Below, one piece after another: positions 34,786 through 47,824 of a stretch of 64,000 nucleotides of DNA; position 1 is the first letter of the stretch, and every line of letters starts with the position of its first letter. The notes beneath the pieces are model-generated. The model made no database searches. It saw nothing but the letters and a program-made list of their open reading frames with translations, and was not told the DNA's origin. The DNA is from Rattus norvegicus (lineage: Eukaryota > Chordata > Mammalia > Rodentia > Muridae), in the NCBI RefSeq assembly GCF_036323735.1, contig NC_086027.1:89536662-89600661 (forward strand). Direction: 5' to 3'. Both the position numbers and the translations under genes were made by a program.

Positions 34786-35640
34786 TTCACTCCCTGACCC
34801 CCATAAACTTGTTCAAACACATGAGTCTATGGAGGTCATACTTAAACATAGAATTTTCAGATCTCCAACTCCCTTTTCATCTTGTTGACTAAACACACTT
34901 CTTTCTCCTGGGCTGGTTCCATTCTCTCTTAGCAGCTTTCCTCAGCAGATCACAGCTCTGACATCTCAAACCTCTTGGAGTCTCCAAGGCATCTTCAACG
35001 TTACAACTTCTTGCTTCAATGGCTGGGATCCACACATGATCTTTTGTGCTCCTTCAAAGTGCTGTTGTCACTTTTTCACTTCTGCCCTCTGTAGCATTCT
35101 AAGCTCAGGTTGATCCACTCCACTGCTGCTGCTGTTCTTGGTGATCATACCATGGTATTGGCATCTCCAGTACCCTGGGGTCTTCTGCTGCAACTAGGCT
35201 TCTCCTGTAGTCTCTCATAAGCTCTCTTCGTGGTGCCAAGCCTCAACTCCTTTGCAAGACTCCTTCAGTCCTGGACCATCAACTGCAACTGAAGCTGGAT
35301 CTTCACCAATGGCCTTCCATGGCCTCGCACAGTGCCGAGCCTCAGCTGCTCTTCATGACCCCTTCATGCCTTTAAAACCAGTACCACCTGGGTGGACGCT
35401 TACAACATTACAAAGTCTAGCTGCAGCACAAGGTACAACCTTGGCTATCTCTGGAACACTGCTTCTTTGTGCTCTCAGAAAAAGACTTCCAAGATTTCGC
35501 CTCAGTGACGCTGGTCTCTTTTTAATCACTGTTAACTTCTTAGCTCCAGCTGACCAGCATCAAGCATCCCAGTAGTCTGCTGCCTATGTGAAAAGCTCTC
35601 AATATGTACTTCTTCAATGAATGGATGAAGAAGCAAGACT
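34786..35640 (-). mobile_element. MaLR internal region, minus
   Basis: Continuous with the LTR: CAATGGCTGGGATCCACACATGATCTTTTGTGCTCC, then CACTGCTGCTGCTGTTCTTGGTG, then CATGACCCCTTCATGCC. I recognise this as the internal sequence of rodent MaLR elements, which are non-autonomous and non-coding. The open frame at 35,252-35,575 is incidental. The other LTR is not seen. Confidence 0.75.
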
Positions 35641-38067
35641 GATGCACACACACATACAAGAGACAGAGAGACAGCATGAGCCAGAGACACACAGAGAGAG
35701 ACTTCCTTAAAGACCTTACCTGAACATGAAGACAGATGTATAGTCAAAAACAGCAACACATCATGTGCTTTGGGGTGCTCTATAAACAGTTATTTGTTTC
35801 TGACTGATGGAGGGACCTTTGATGTGGGATGGGAGGATAGGGAATTAGATAGGGCATGATGTGGGACCCAGAGATGGTTAAATACAGTGGCAATGACTTG
35901 TGTGGAGAATTAAGAGTGAACAGAGTCCCGAGGACCTTTGCTTGAAAGCATTTGTCTAAGGGATCTAGATCAAGAGTTCTACATTTAACTCTTAATTTTA
36001 AACTTTAACTGGCAATCTAGCAATATTTTGTCTTATTTGCATTTTTCTCAGTAAATATATGTTCCATGTTTCCCAAATCCCCAAGGATTTATTTCAGAAA
36101 AACAACACGATAAATTAAGCAAGCAACCAAGAAAACCAATCGTGATTATCATCAGTGCTCAGGGTTAAAGGTTATTGAAAGAGCTCCCAGACCATCCAAG
36201 CCCTGGGTCCTGCTTGCTCTCTTCACCTTTAGCTCAAAGAACTCCTTGCACTCAAGAGCAGTGGCTATTTCATACCATCCCCAGTAGCTGACAAAACCAC
36301 ATTGCTGACAAATTCATTCCATGCCCTCCACCTAAAACGCTTCTCTGACCTACTCCATTATTCTCAATGGCTACTCCTCCTCGCTCAGTGGTCAATTTAC
36401 AGTTCATATCAGTGAAGCATCTCAGTAGCTCAACTCAATGCCAAGGGTCTTTCCACCCTGTGATGTTGCTACCATATAACTGGACTTATTACATTGGATT
36501 TTTAATCTAACTCGTTCCCTCCAGTGAGTCACATGTGTTTAGCATGGGACCCACACACATAAGAAGAAATGGCTGAATCTATGTTTTTCTCTATTTCCAT
36601 GTTATACACTGCTGATGTGTCTGAATCTAGAGGGTTCAGATTCTCTATCCAAGGGCCCAGCTGGGTATGCAACATCTAAATATGTCATGTTCAGAAATAA
36701 TTATTGAAAAAAAAAACAACAAGGATGGAGAAAGAGAGTCTTATACAAAATAGGGAGGGAGTGTTGCTGCAGGAAGTACATATTTTCCTTCCTCTGTGGC
36801 CTGTTGAATGTTTCCCTTGGGATTTTCTTTTCTGTCTCTCAGGAACAAATAAATCTGACAACTCATACATAACAAATTCATTAACATTCAATAATTAAAT
36901 CACATCTCAGGCGTTGCCTACTTCTGTCATAAATATCATTTACCAGACATGTAACAGTGCAGTACTAAGAAGCAATATGTTTCTAGGTACCTGCCATGTT
37001 GAAATTTCAAACGTTAGTGTTTCCAAGGAGTCCCTGCAAGATTACCTTTCCTGATTGCGAGTTGCTGACCTATTCAGTAGCTTGTGAAGCATGAATCAGA
37101 GTGCAGAGGCTACTTGTAGCCACCAAGTGACCCTTGTTGGTGCCCAGAGGTTCTCCTTGTGACAAAGAGATATAATCATTGCTCTCTGAGCAGCTTGTTC
37201 CAGGCAGCAGGTTAGGAAAACATTTCATATACAAGTTAAGGAACCAGAGAAGTGTACTGTCCCACTCAGTTCAGCCAAGGTTTAAAAGTAGCATCTGGTA
37301 GAGATTAGAGACAGTAACGAGGGCATTGCCTTTTGAAGCCCAAGAATGTTGGAGGCAGAGAGTAGAGAGGCAGGGGCTTTGAATGTGGGAGGTGATGGAA
37401 GGCTCTGTCTTTTAAAATCACTTCCTGATTTGTCTCTTGGGCATTCAGTTCAGAGAAATAAAAATGTGTCTTCCCACAGTAACATGGACACAAAATACAT
37501 GTGAAAGTTTTAGTCTTTATGACCTCAAGTTGGAAGCCACTATGGTTCCTCTGTGGAATGAATGGCTCAGGATCCACACATACCATGACATTTCTGCTTA
37601 GCCATAGGAAGAAAGCTTACTGGCACATGGGGCAATGTGGTAAGATCCAAGGGAAGAATGTAGAGTGAAAAGAAGTCTTTGTTAGAGGGTTACGGGTAAA
37701 ATACTCCAGTTTTTGACAACATTGTAGAGGTGGAGAACAGATTGGTGTTTATCATGGATTGGGGGTGGAAGTGGGTGTGGCCGTAACTGTTGAAACAGCA
37801 CTATGGAATCTTGGGAAAAAATGGTTCTGGGTCTTGTACCCTAGATGATAACACGTACCAGAGTGTGTGAGCACCTAAGGACATGCAGTGCTGTCTGAAA
37901 CCACGTGGTCTCTGTGGATTACCTGAGGATCACATTCTTGCTTTGGACATTGTGCTGTAATTGTACAGGACATTGCCATCAGGGGAGGATTAGTAGAGAA
38001 AATTAAGACTTACAGGACTTCTTTGTTCTTTGTTGTTGCTTTTGTAATATCCCACGTTCCCATGTAT
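35641..38067. other. intergenic, nothing recognised
   Basis: About 2.4 kb with no clear repeat family or exon. Frames at 36,691-36,898 and 37,305-37,586 have no recognisable product. Confidence 0.5.
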
Positions 38068-38108
38068 GTTAAGCAAGTGCCCTACCTCTAAGATATGGCC
38101 CCAGCTTA
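38068..38108 (-). mobile_element. fragment of a tRNA-derived SINE (ID/B4-like)
   Basis: TTAAGCAAGTGCCCTACCTCTAAGATATGGCCCCAGC matches the reverse of an ID/B4 head (AGGCAAGCACTCTACCACTGAGCTA..CCCCAGC). Confidence 0.5.
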
Positions 38109-38320
38109 ATAATATATACATACAAATACAATGTATATCATAGTATATTTAAATTTTGAGACAGAGTAAAAGTTAGAATTGCACGAGGCCTTGCTCCTTT
38201 GTTTTTGCAACTTCCTTTCAGTCTGCGATTATTTCAGAGCAGAAAGTTATTTTTAAAAAGTCACTTCCCTAAACAGAATTAAATTTCCAGTGTGATGTAT
38301 GGAAGCAAAATCTAATTATC

Positions 38321-38322
<2 letters not shown>

Positions 38323-38359
<37 letters not shown>
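38323..38359. repeat. (TG)n microsatellite
   Basis: About 18 TG units. Confidence 0.97.
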
Positions 38360-38361
<2 letters not shown>

Positions 38362-39116
38362 AACTTTAAGTCATCTTGAATCTTGACATGTTTTAGGGAG
38401 ATCTAGATTTAGACTGTAATCTTATAGCACTATACAACTTTTGTAAACCAAGTATAAAAATAACAGTTGACTCCTTTGTACATAAAGGAGTATAAATATG
38501 GATTTATTGATTTTACCTGATCACGTTGCCATTGGAGTTTGCCAGCCTTCGAATCTCTAATAGTGGGGGTACGGGTGACTCATAGCCACAGGGTCTCCAG
38601 GCTTTTTCCCCTTGGACTTGTCTTTCATGCTTCACAAACCAAAGGTATCACTTTTAGGTGTTTTCTCACACTGTTGACTTTGTTTATTCCATACACGTAG
38701 AGTCCAGTCAAGGTTTGTGGCTGCAACATATAATGGGTACTTTGTAAATGCGGTACTCGAGGCAGTGTGTGAGAGGCATCATTACATTTGTTAAATACGG
38801 TATCAATTCAGGGACAGGATAATCAACCTAATCTGAATCAGGCACAATGGAAGACATATTGACTCAGGCCACTGAGTTCAGAACCAGGCCTGGCTTCAGA
38901 CCGGGCTTCATTCTGTCTCTCAGCTCTGGTTCTTCTATCTCAGAGCTTTCAGCTGCTGGATTCTCAACTTGGATCACAGGTAGGCTACCACTGTTTTAAC
39001 CTCAATCTTCTACACAGCCCCAAATCCAACATTCTTCTAGTAAATAATGCCCACAAGATTGCCAGCATTCACTTCTTCTATGACTGTCCTGGTTGATGTC
39101 CTAGGCCAGCCAGTTG
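38360..39116. other. intergenic, nothing recognised
   Basis: Single-copy looking sequence. Confidence 0.5.
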
Positions 39117-39308
39117 AGTAATGATTCTCAACTTTCCTAAGGCTGTGACACTTTAATACAGTATGGTGTGTTTTTTTTGTTGTTACTTCATAACTGTAAT
39201 TGACTACTGTTATGAGTCATGATGTGTTTTCTGATGGTTTTAGATGGCCCCTGTGAAAGGGTCATTCTATCCCTACAGGGGTGATGACCCACAGGTTGAA
39301 AACCACTG
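39117..39308. mobile_element. URR1 hAT-Charlie transposon, shortened
   Basis: Eroded left end AGTAATGATTCTCAACTTTCC, then TTGTTACTTCATAACTGTAATTGACTACTGTTATGA, and right end AGGTTGAAAACCACTG. Compared with 11,310 it lacks about 30 bp of the left interior. Confidence 0.88.
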
Positions 39309-40173
39309 CAGTAGGGAGGCTACATCTACACTGAGGGGGTCTCACTGAATACATAGGCTTTGCTGAGGCATCCGATCATCAGATCAGGAAAATGTATACA
39401 TAAAGTGGAAAGAAATAACCCCATTAAGCAAGTAAGAGTGGTGAGAACTCTTCACTAAAAGTCAATGATTTCTACTTCTCTCTTGTGATAGGCTAACATT
39501 GGGAAGTGTCATAGAAGCTTGGAGAGGTCTGAGAGCCGGGTGGTGGGTGACTTGCTACAAGCAGTAACAGAACACAAACATAAATAAGAGACTGTTTGTC
39601 ACCAGTATCAGATTGCAATCTGACAGAGCATAAATAAAGTCATTTATTTGTCCCATAATCTCTTTGTCTAAGTGCTAAGGAACAACTTTAGTGTTTTTCT
39701 CCCTTTCTGTTTTAAATCACATTAGTAGAATTTATCATTCGCTGCACTGTGCAGAGTTAATTGGTTTTGGTTCATAGTCAACACAGATTTCATTATTTCC
39801 ATTCCTCTCTCGAGATATCCTTAATTCAGCCTTATAATTTCCTTTCTGCTCCTTGCTGACGGTTTGAAGCATCAAAAGCGTGTGATTACCAGTGTTAATA
39901 GGGCCTCTCTGCAGAGCTCTCCCCATTAGCATCTTGTTTTCAGCTATGGACCTGGAAATATTAGCAGTGTTGTGGATGCTGTTGGGTCCTCTTTGGTACT
40001 TCAGGTTGTTGCTCTGAGGCTTCGGGGTGAGCCAGCACTCCTAGGGGATTCCTTTCTGGGTTAGAGTCATACAAAAAGACTGTCAGCTAGAGTAGGAGCT
40101 AATGCAGACTGCTGTGTTCTTTATTCTGTAGAGATGGTCTAGCTTCCCCCTGGGACTCCTGTGGATCTGATGC
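39309..40173. other. intergenic, nothing recognised
   Basis: Single-copy looking up to the L1 target site. Confidence 0.5.
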
Positions 40174-40188
40174 ATGCCTTGGTTTCTT

Positions 40189-40513
40189 TTTTTTTTTTTT
40201 AAACTTTTTTTTTTTATTAACTTGAGTATTTCTTATATACATTTCGAGTGTTATTCCCTTTCCCGGTTTCCGGGCAAACATCCCCCTCCCCCCTCCCCTT
40301 CCTTATGGGTGTTCCCCTCCCAACCCTCCCCCCATTGCTGCCCTCCCCCCATAGACTAGTTCACTGGGGGTTCAGTCTTAGCAGGACCCAGGGCTTCCCC
40401 TTCCACTGGTGCTCTTACTAGGATATTCATTGCTACCTATGGGGTCAGAGTCCAGGGTCAGTCCATGTATAGTCTTTAGGTAGTGGCTTAGTCCCTGGAA
40501 GCTCTGGTTGCTT
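40189..40513 (-). mobile_element. young L1 tail, minus, 5'-truncated, with target duplication
   Basis: Poly-T, then TTAACTTGAGTATTTCTTATATACATTTCGAG and the rat L1 3' UTR up to GGAAGCTCTGGTTGC. Flanked by a perfect 15-bp duplication ATGCCTTGGTTTCTT at 40,174-40,188 and 40,514-40,528. About 97% alike to the element at 54,169 by eye. Confidence 0.97.
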
Positions 40514-40528
40514 ATGCCTTGGTTTCTT

Positions 40529-40920
40529 AAGGAGTTCACTGTATTTCTAGCTTTTAATCACTGATATTTGCTTTGCTGTCTGCACCATGACTTATTATTG
40601 CCCAGTCTTGCTAATTACCTGTTCTTTATATCTTGATGACTAGCATATTACTTTCCATGCTGCTATGATGATTCACTGACAAATCACTGGATGGGATAAT
40701 GAAATATTTCTTTTTGTTCAAAGCTTAAAGAGCACAGTTCATTATGTCAGGGAAGGTGTGGCTGTTTGGGTATCAGTAGCTTGCATATAAGTTGTCCACA
40801 CGTCAATGGCCTATGAAATGAAGAAGAGTTGTAGCAGAGCCAGGACAGCCTACAGACAATAGACATTGTCAGCCAGCTAGATAGTCTTAAGTCAGGGAAG
40901 TTCCAGAAGTCCTGATTTTG
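40529..40920. other. intergenic, nothing recognised
   Basis: Short unique stretch. Confidence 0.5.
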
Positions 40921-41375
40921 GTTAATATTGATTGTCAACTTGACAGGATCTAGCATCACCTAGGAGACAAGCCCTTGGGCATACCAGTGAGGGATTATCT
41001 ATTTATAGTACTTTCTAGACAAGCCTGTGAAGGATTATATTGGTTAGATTAATTAAAATGGAAAGACTCATCTTCATTTTGGATAGCAGTGCCCAGCGTT
41101 CCTTGGGTTAAAGTCCTGGACTGAAGAAAACAGGAGAACTTGTGCTAAATGCTACATCATCTCCCTCTGATTCATGACTGCAGATACAATGTGACCAACT
41201 ACCTCAAATTCCTGCCACCCTGATTTCCCTACCATTGTGGACTGGACCCTTGAATGTGAGCAAAAATAAACTTTTCCTTCCTTCCTTCCTTCCTTCCTTC
41301 CTTCCTTCCTTCCTTCCTCCCTCGAGTTGCTTTTGACAGGGTGTTTTATCACAACAGCCAGACACCTCTACAGTC
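40921..41375 (+). mobile_element. rodent LTR carrying a (TTCC)n expansion
   Basis: GATTGTCAACTTGACAGGATCTAG start. A TGAGCAAAAATAAACTTTTCCTTCC polyadenylation-type segment is expanded into (CCTT)n at 41,273-41,320. The 3' part is GAGTTGCTTTTGACAGGGTGTTTTATCACAACAGCCAGA. Related to, but distinct from, the LTR at 44,021. Confidence 0.7.
41273..41320. repeat. (CCTT)n array inside LTR
   Basis: About 11 CCTT units directly after the LTR's AATAAA-like signal. Confidence 0.96.
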
Positions 41376-42539
41376 CAAAACAGCACCATTATCCGGAAGC
41401 TGAGTGTTCAAATGCACACACCTGCAGATGTAGCACATTCAAAGCACAACAGATGCCTACTTTTGGGTACTTTGATTAAATTCCTACAAAGCTTCCCTGC
41501 TTGAGAACAAGATACCTCAACTTTACCCTGTACCATCTCCTACCTATCCCCATCTATTGATTATGTTTTCTCTACTGACTAGATTGGGAAAAAAATAAAA
41601 ATGTATCCAATAATCTTGATGGTTGTGCTCTTCTTACTAACCACTACACAGCAATCAATGAACTCACCTGTCACCTAGGTGATGGTGACACGTACTACCT
41701 TTGTCAGTACTGCAGGACCTGGCAAGCCAGAATCCTATTGATACTCTTCCTTCAGCCCCAGTCTTCCTAGTGTTTCTTTCAAATCACTCCCTCTCTTCAC
41801 TGCTGATTCTCAGTCGCCTCAGAAAGGTGTCTCAGACGCCTTTCATACACATTTCTTGCTCTTCCTGGAATCTGCTCTCTTCTCTCTGTGTCCATACACA
41901 TCCTGACTCATTTGTCAGTAGTAGTTTCTTAGAAAATATTCTCTAGTCCCTCTGACTGAGTCCTCCTCGAACTCTATCCTTGTTTGACATTTACAACAGT
42001 TTTCCAATAAGCAGTTTAAAGTTTGAAATGTGTTAATTTGAGTAGTGCCTTGAAAGCCCTTTCAAGACACAAGCCATTTCTACCTATGCACTCTGAATTC
42101 CCATTGGCCAGTTCCAAGGTCCCACAGGACAGACTACTAGGATGCATTTGGTGGAACAGAGAAAAAATAAATCAGGAATGCAGCGAATACAGTGGTGGGT
42201 GGATGAATGAATGAAAACGTTGTTCTCTCCTATATCTCTGTTTCCAGGCTTTGGCCGGTGTTGTGCTGTGGCAAACTCTTTCCTGAAGTTTAATCTTTTC
42301 TCCTTCTAACAATGCTCCCTGTCATTCGTTCTGCCTTCTCTAGCACAGGAATGCTAGAATAGGGCTAGCAGGATCAAGTATTGAGAAGAGGAGAACAGTG
42401 ACAGAAGCTAGGAGTAGCTGTGTAGAGGTGCACATACTCCATCAAGGGGCAACAAACACTAGGCTGCAGTGACGGAACATGAAATTGTCAGCTCTGGAGA
42501 ACTACATCCTTTAGTTTGAAAAGCAAGGTTAATGGTTGT
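41376..42539. other. intergenic, nothing recognised
   Basis: No repeat family recognised. Frames at 41,701 and 42,023 have no recognisable product. Confidence 0.5.
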
Positions 42540-42880
42540 GGAAATGGCTCAATTGCTAAGGCAATGCCCCCACCCACATACCCTTACACATAAAAACATA
42601 ATGGGACTATGTGAAATCTCTTGGTAAGCAAGGACAAGGACTTGAGTTTGTTCCCCATAAGCTATGTACAAAAGCCAGGGTATCATCAGGCACCCATAAT
42701 CATCAGGGTGGGTGGGGCAACAAAGGCAAACCCCAGGGCTTCTGGCCAGTCAGTCTATCCAACTGCTAAGCTCCCGGTTAAGTGAGAGAGCTGATTTCAA
42801 AAAATATGGTGGGGATTGATCAAGGAAGACACTTGATTTCAAGTTCTGGCCTCTGTGCACACACCCCTACATATAAAAAA
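42540..42880 (+). mobile_element. B2/B4-type SINE, diverged
   Basis: GGAAATGGCTCAATTGCTAAGGCAATG head, then GGACTTGAGTTTGTTCCCCATAAGC, then TTCTGGCCTCTGTGCACACACCCCTACATATAAAAAAA tail. Confidence 0.6.
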
Positions 42881-44020
42881 ATCTGACTATTTATTCTCCA
42901 GTTGGAGGAAATTGTTCTCCAATTGGAAGTCTGATTCAGGCCAAACCTCTCTTTGAAACAAGTTCACAAAATTAACTTTCAAAAATCTTACACTAAACAT
43001 ACAGTATTATACTTGCATCAACTGACCTTGTTAGTGTCATCTACAGTGGATCTCTTATAAAATTTTATAGATTTATAATAAAAACTTGTCAGTTAATATA
43101 TCAATAGATTTATATAACTGCAATGTTACTTTAAACTATGTAGTGAGAAATACTTTCCAAGTATCCCAGATATATTTCATAACATTAACTTGTCTTAGGT
43201 TTACTTTTGGTCCTCTCCTGTGTTTTATGTACCATCATCCATGATCCAGTAAGTCCTACCAAATCTTCTCTAAGAATATGTGTTTAATCTTCCCTCCAAT
43301 TTAATTGCATTTCTTGGTCTGTGGCATTCATGAGTGTATTTTTCACTCTTGTTCATTTAGAGACTCAGATGAGAGTGTGGACATGCTAAGATGCAGGTGA
43401 TATTGTTACACTTGTACAGTAGTTTCATAAATGCCAACCACTGGGTACAAATGGTACAGAACTCCCACTTTTTAAGTTCAGAGCAGCACAGAGAGCAACC
43501 TGCAGCTCGACCTAGCTGTGGTTTTCGTTTAGGGTTTATCGAGAGGCCAAGTTTAACAATTGATTGATTGATTGCTATCTTCACTCGTACCAGATTTCCC
43601 CAAACTAATATAAACAAAGCAATAAGAATGGAGAGGTCTCTTATCCCGGAAGAGACAGACTTGTCTCAGCTTCTTCTCTTGGATGGGGAGAAGGAAGGCT
43701 ATGCAATACTTCAATGACAAAGGAGAGGTTCCCGGAGATTTGGGACAATGGGAAGACAAAGAATTTCATCATTCTCCAACTAAAAGTCTGATTCAGGCTA
43801 ATCTTTAACAGTTAAGGATGCGGGGCAAGTTTTGAAGCGGAACAGACCAAGTTTAGACCTTTCCATGTATACTGCCTCCCATCCAAACTCTTCCTTGATG
43901 GCAGACCTGTTCCCTCAGACTCTTCAGGTCTGAGTGTGACCATATTGGTGATGTTGTTTGTCTTAAGAGAATTGGTTAAGGAAATAAATCTTCAGGGGAC
44001 AAAGGGAACAGGACTATTGT
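42881..44020. other. intergenic, nothing recognised
   Basis: AT-rich left half. No repeat family or exon recognised. Confidence 0.5.
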
Positions 44021-44431
44021 TGTACTGGCTGGTTTGGTATGTCAACTTGACACAAGTAAGAACCACCAGAGAGGAGAAAACCTCAGTTGAGAAAAACATC
44101 TCCATGAGATCCAGCTATAAGGCATTTTCTCAATCAGTGATCAATACGGGAGGGATCTAGCCAGCTTATGGTGGGTAATCCCATTCCTGGGCTCCTGTCC
44201 TGAATTGTATAAGAAAGCAGGGTGAACAAGCCATGGGAAACAAGTTAGGAAATAGCGTCCCTCCATGGCCTCTGCATCAGTGTCTGTTTCCAGGTTCCAG
44301 TCCTCTTGAGGTTCTGTCCTGACTTCCTCTAATGGTGGACTATGATCTGAAAATGTAAGTCGAATAAACCCTTTCCTGTCCAACTTGCTTTTTGGTGTTT
44401 TGTTGCAGCAACAGAAGCCCTAACTATGACA
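44021..44431 (+). mobile_element. solitary rodent LTR, complete
   Basis: TGTACTGGCTGGTTTGGTATGTCAACTTGACACA start, TATAAGAAAGCAGGG, AATAAACCCTTTCC polyadenylation-type signal, CTAACTATGACA end. The 5 bp on either side (ATTGT and ATGGT) match at 4 of 5, as for an LTR target duplication. Family name uncertain. Confidence 0.82.
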
Positions 44432-47400
44432 ATGGTTGAAAATGGAAGTTACCTTAAATGGTCCCTAGGGCAGAATGTGACACAGACTCCTCCACAAATT
44501 GGAAGGCATGGTTTCATTGGAGGGACAGTTTTCTCGAAATAGTAGGATTTGAGTTTGGAAATAGTATCATCTGCTCATCCGGGACAATTGGCTTTTACTT
44601 ATGTTCTCTGAGCAGGGAAATGAACATGTGAAAGAGCATGGGTTTGGGGGTGAGAGCAATGGGATGCCTTTTTGTTCTCTGGTTCGCATGCAGAGAATAC
44701 AGAAGGCCGTCGAGAGGTAAGCAGATATTACACAGATGGCAGAATCGAAGCTTTAATCAAGAAGCAACCTACTCAGTAGGAGAACATACTAACCTTGGTT
44801 TTTGGCTTCTGTAGGCCTGCTTCTTGCTAACTGAAGTGTGACAACTAGAACGTGGTTTTTGTGCATGAAAGACAAAGGTCTGTTAGGCTTAGGGCTGCAT
44901 GATTTGGGCAAATTCCTCATGCAGTCACTGGCTGGCAAAGACTTTCTTTTAGCTTTAAGATTATCTATGTGATGGTCTCTCTGTGGTCTTACCTTGCAAC
45001 GTTATAAAATCATATGTAGTTCCTTTGTAAAAATTTTAGACTCACATTTACATATTGGTTTATCTGATATTTTGAAAAAGGAAGTAAACATTATGTATTC
45101 CCAAAAATGTTATACATTTGAAAATATTTACTGAAAAAATAAAACAGGTTCATAACCCGAAGCAAAATCAAAGAAGTAGCTGTATAGGAAAACATTACAC
45201 AAAATAGAGGCTAATTGTTAGGTAGATTAGGGCTGTTTTCTTGACTACAAACCTAGTTGTATGGTTCCCAGAAGCTTATTATAAAGTTTCGAGCCAATGG
45301 GAATATATTCTTCCCAGAACTTTTCTAGTTACCCTGGGAAGAAAGCAAAACAGAGTTTCAGAGATAGAAAATTATAGTCTGAATGGGTATAGTGGAAAAC
45401 TCTAGAACTGTCTCTATGAAGAAGGATCAGAACTATTGATAAAGCTTAGTGTGACTTCTCAGGGCTCTGGAGCTTGTCAATCACAGTGAGTAGGTGGAGT
45501 CATTGTGTGGAGTTGAATAAGACCATGCTTCAAAAGGAGGGAGAAGAGGAGGAGGAGGAGGAAAAGGCTGTTTCAGTTGTGTGTGCTTCAGAAAGATCTA
45601 GAAGCACAAGGCATCAAGCAACCTGAAAACCTTGGGGAAGTTGTATCTACCTCAGATTGGAGAACATTACAGAAAAATTACTTAAGGAAGAATGCAGGCA
45701 AGATAGAGAGATTAGAATTCTCTGAAAGGTGACCAGTGAGTTGCAGGGCATTTTTGTATTATTTTAAACTAACTATAGTGTTTTGTGCATTATGAATATT
45801 CTTGTTTGTATCCATTTAAATATAACCCTTCTATGTGTTTTTAAGAAACATATGAATAAACAAGCTAAATATAACACAAGATCACTTCTCTGATGAAAAG
45901 CAATGCTTTATAATTAATTCAGTAAATTCTACAAATATTTTTAAACATGCATATGCTTTAAAGTTTGAGTAATTCTTGCATACAGAACAGCTTAATTAGG
46001 ACCCAGCTTCTCTCTGAGGGTTTTAATCACTTCATCCCAGTTTTTTAATCCCTTAGAAATAGGTTCCCTAGTCACAGAATTGCTTATTATTTTAATGATT
46101 ACATTGGGGAAAGTAGAAGACAGCCATTTAAAGATGCATTATCAAGGTTAGGAACTAATTATAGCAAAGAAGTGGAATCTGCACCACATCATCGACGTTT
46201 ACATTAAAACATCGGTTTAGTGGTTTATCACACTGTATCAACCACTATACAGAGAAAATAACCAATGAATTCAGAGGAGCTAATGAGGAAATGCTGCAAT
46301 TTTGCACCCCACCTTTCTCTATTTTGTCTTCTAATGAGTGGTAACTCCGTTTAACCTTCCCATTTCTGTTCGCTGGATGGTGGACTTCCTTATTTTGCAG
46401 GAAATACGTTTGGTTGACTGTTCACTTCAACTGGTCTACTGGAATCTCATCAGGTAAAGATGCAAATACGGTCATCCTCCCCCAGCTGTTCTCAGGTAGG
46501 CCTCTCAAGTGTTGCTGCCCCACCTGGGGGTAGGAGGATGTCATTTAAAACAGTTCAGAAGCAGCAGAGTGTTCTTATCAATTGGAGAGAGGACCTTCAG
46601 GTTAATCCTTTGTGTTTCTTCCTTATTCTCTTCCTTAGGTTATGGCCACTTTTGTTTCTGTCCTGGAGGTTTTCTCACATGTTTTTTATAGGAACTACTT
46701 GGGTGTAGCTCAGGGTGTCAAGGTTTAGAGCCTAAGCAGGTAGCACGTGCTGGTAGTTTAAATCACTGTCTTATTGTTAAGTGAGAAGCTGGGATTGAGA
46801 CTTAGTCTCTCCTGTGTCTACTCATGGCCAGAATTTATTCTTTCATACTTAAGGATAGAGAGTTGGTTCATTTTTTAGTTTGGCCACCTTAGGTTTAGTA
46901 CATGTGCCTGGATATGTGTTTGGTGGGCTGATTTTGAGCTCTGTGTATACAGACAGCCAGACATTGCTTTGCAGAACCCAAGATAATTAGAACACAAAGT
47001 TGAGGGTTTTCTTTTAGATGCCATGCCTCAAATGTAAGCACAGGTCCTGGGGTGGCTGGTTTTGCTGGGATCAATAATGGAGGGAGTTTAATTAGCAAAG
47101 CTGATCTGTTAGAGAGGCCTCTGTGCACATCTGGGCCCCTTGCAGGCAGGTCCTTTCCTTCCAGAGCCAAGAAGTAATTACTTTCAGACATCCATCCCAT
47201 CTCCAATGGCAGACATGCCTGTCCCCTTATGACCAGTTTTGTTTCTTCTAAGAGATGAGGGACTGAGTACTTTGCTTCTGTCTTTTAAGTTAGAGAAGGA
47301 TATAGGAAAAGTAGGTTGGTGTAGGTCAGCCAAACTACAGGATTTAGCACCCAGGGATTGTCCTGACATTTTTCTTGATGTTGCCCCACATTCTAATCTC

Positions 47401-47713
47401 TCTTTACATTGTGGTTTGATGTGGAAGACATTTGCAGCGCTAGTGAAGATGTAACTTGAATTCTGAGATCTCTCTCATGTTCTCCCTCATCATACCCCCA
47501 CAGAATGGTTGATTTCTTCATTTTTAATATTTTAAAGTGAACTATTGTATTTATTTTAGGAGCATCTCAGGTACAAGGAGATGCAGGCACAGTTTTTAGT
47601 GTGCCTTCTAGAAATGGTGATTTTCAAGGAAATTAAAATTTCCTTTCAACTGTTTACTCATTTATATAAAGCTTTCTTTCATGTAGATCTGGTCTGAAAT
47701 GCACTATTACTAA
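44432..47713. other. intergenic, single-copy looking
   Basis: 3.3 kb without a recognised transposon apart from a short (GAG)n run at 45,541-45,562. The stretch at about 45,960-46,340 is AT-rich with repeated TTAATTA/TAATGA cores and may be a conserved element; inferred only. No exon recognised. Confidence 0.4.
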
Positions 47714-47824
47714 TCTTCTTCTTCCTCCTCCTCCCCTCCTCCCCTCTTCCTCCTCCTCCTCCTCCTCTTCCTCCTCCTCCTCCTCCTCCTCCTCCTCCTT
47801 CTCTTCCTCCACCTCTTTTTTCTT
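47714..47824. repeat. polypyrimidine (CCT)n tract
   Basis: 97 uninterrupted pyrimidines (47,714-47,810) made mostly of CCT/CTT units, one A at 47,811, then more pyrimidine. Glu-rich and Gly-rich minus frames over it are artefacts. Confidence 0.97.

Noticed and set aside
35252..35575. 107-codon plus frame
   Set aside because: Lies in MaLR internal sequence, which is non-coding and on the other strand.
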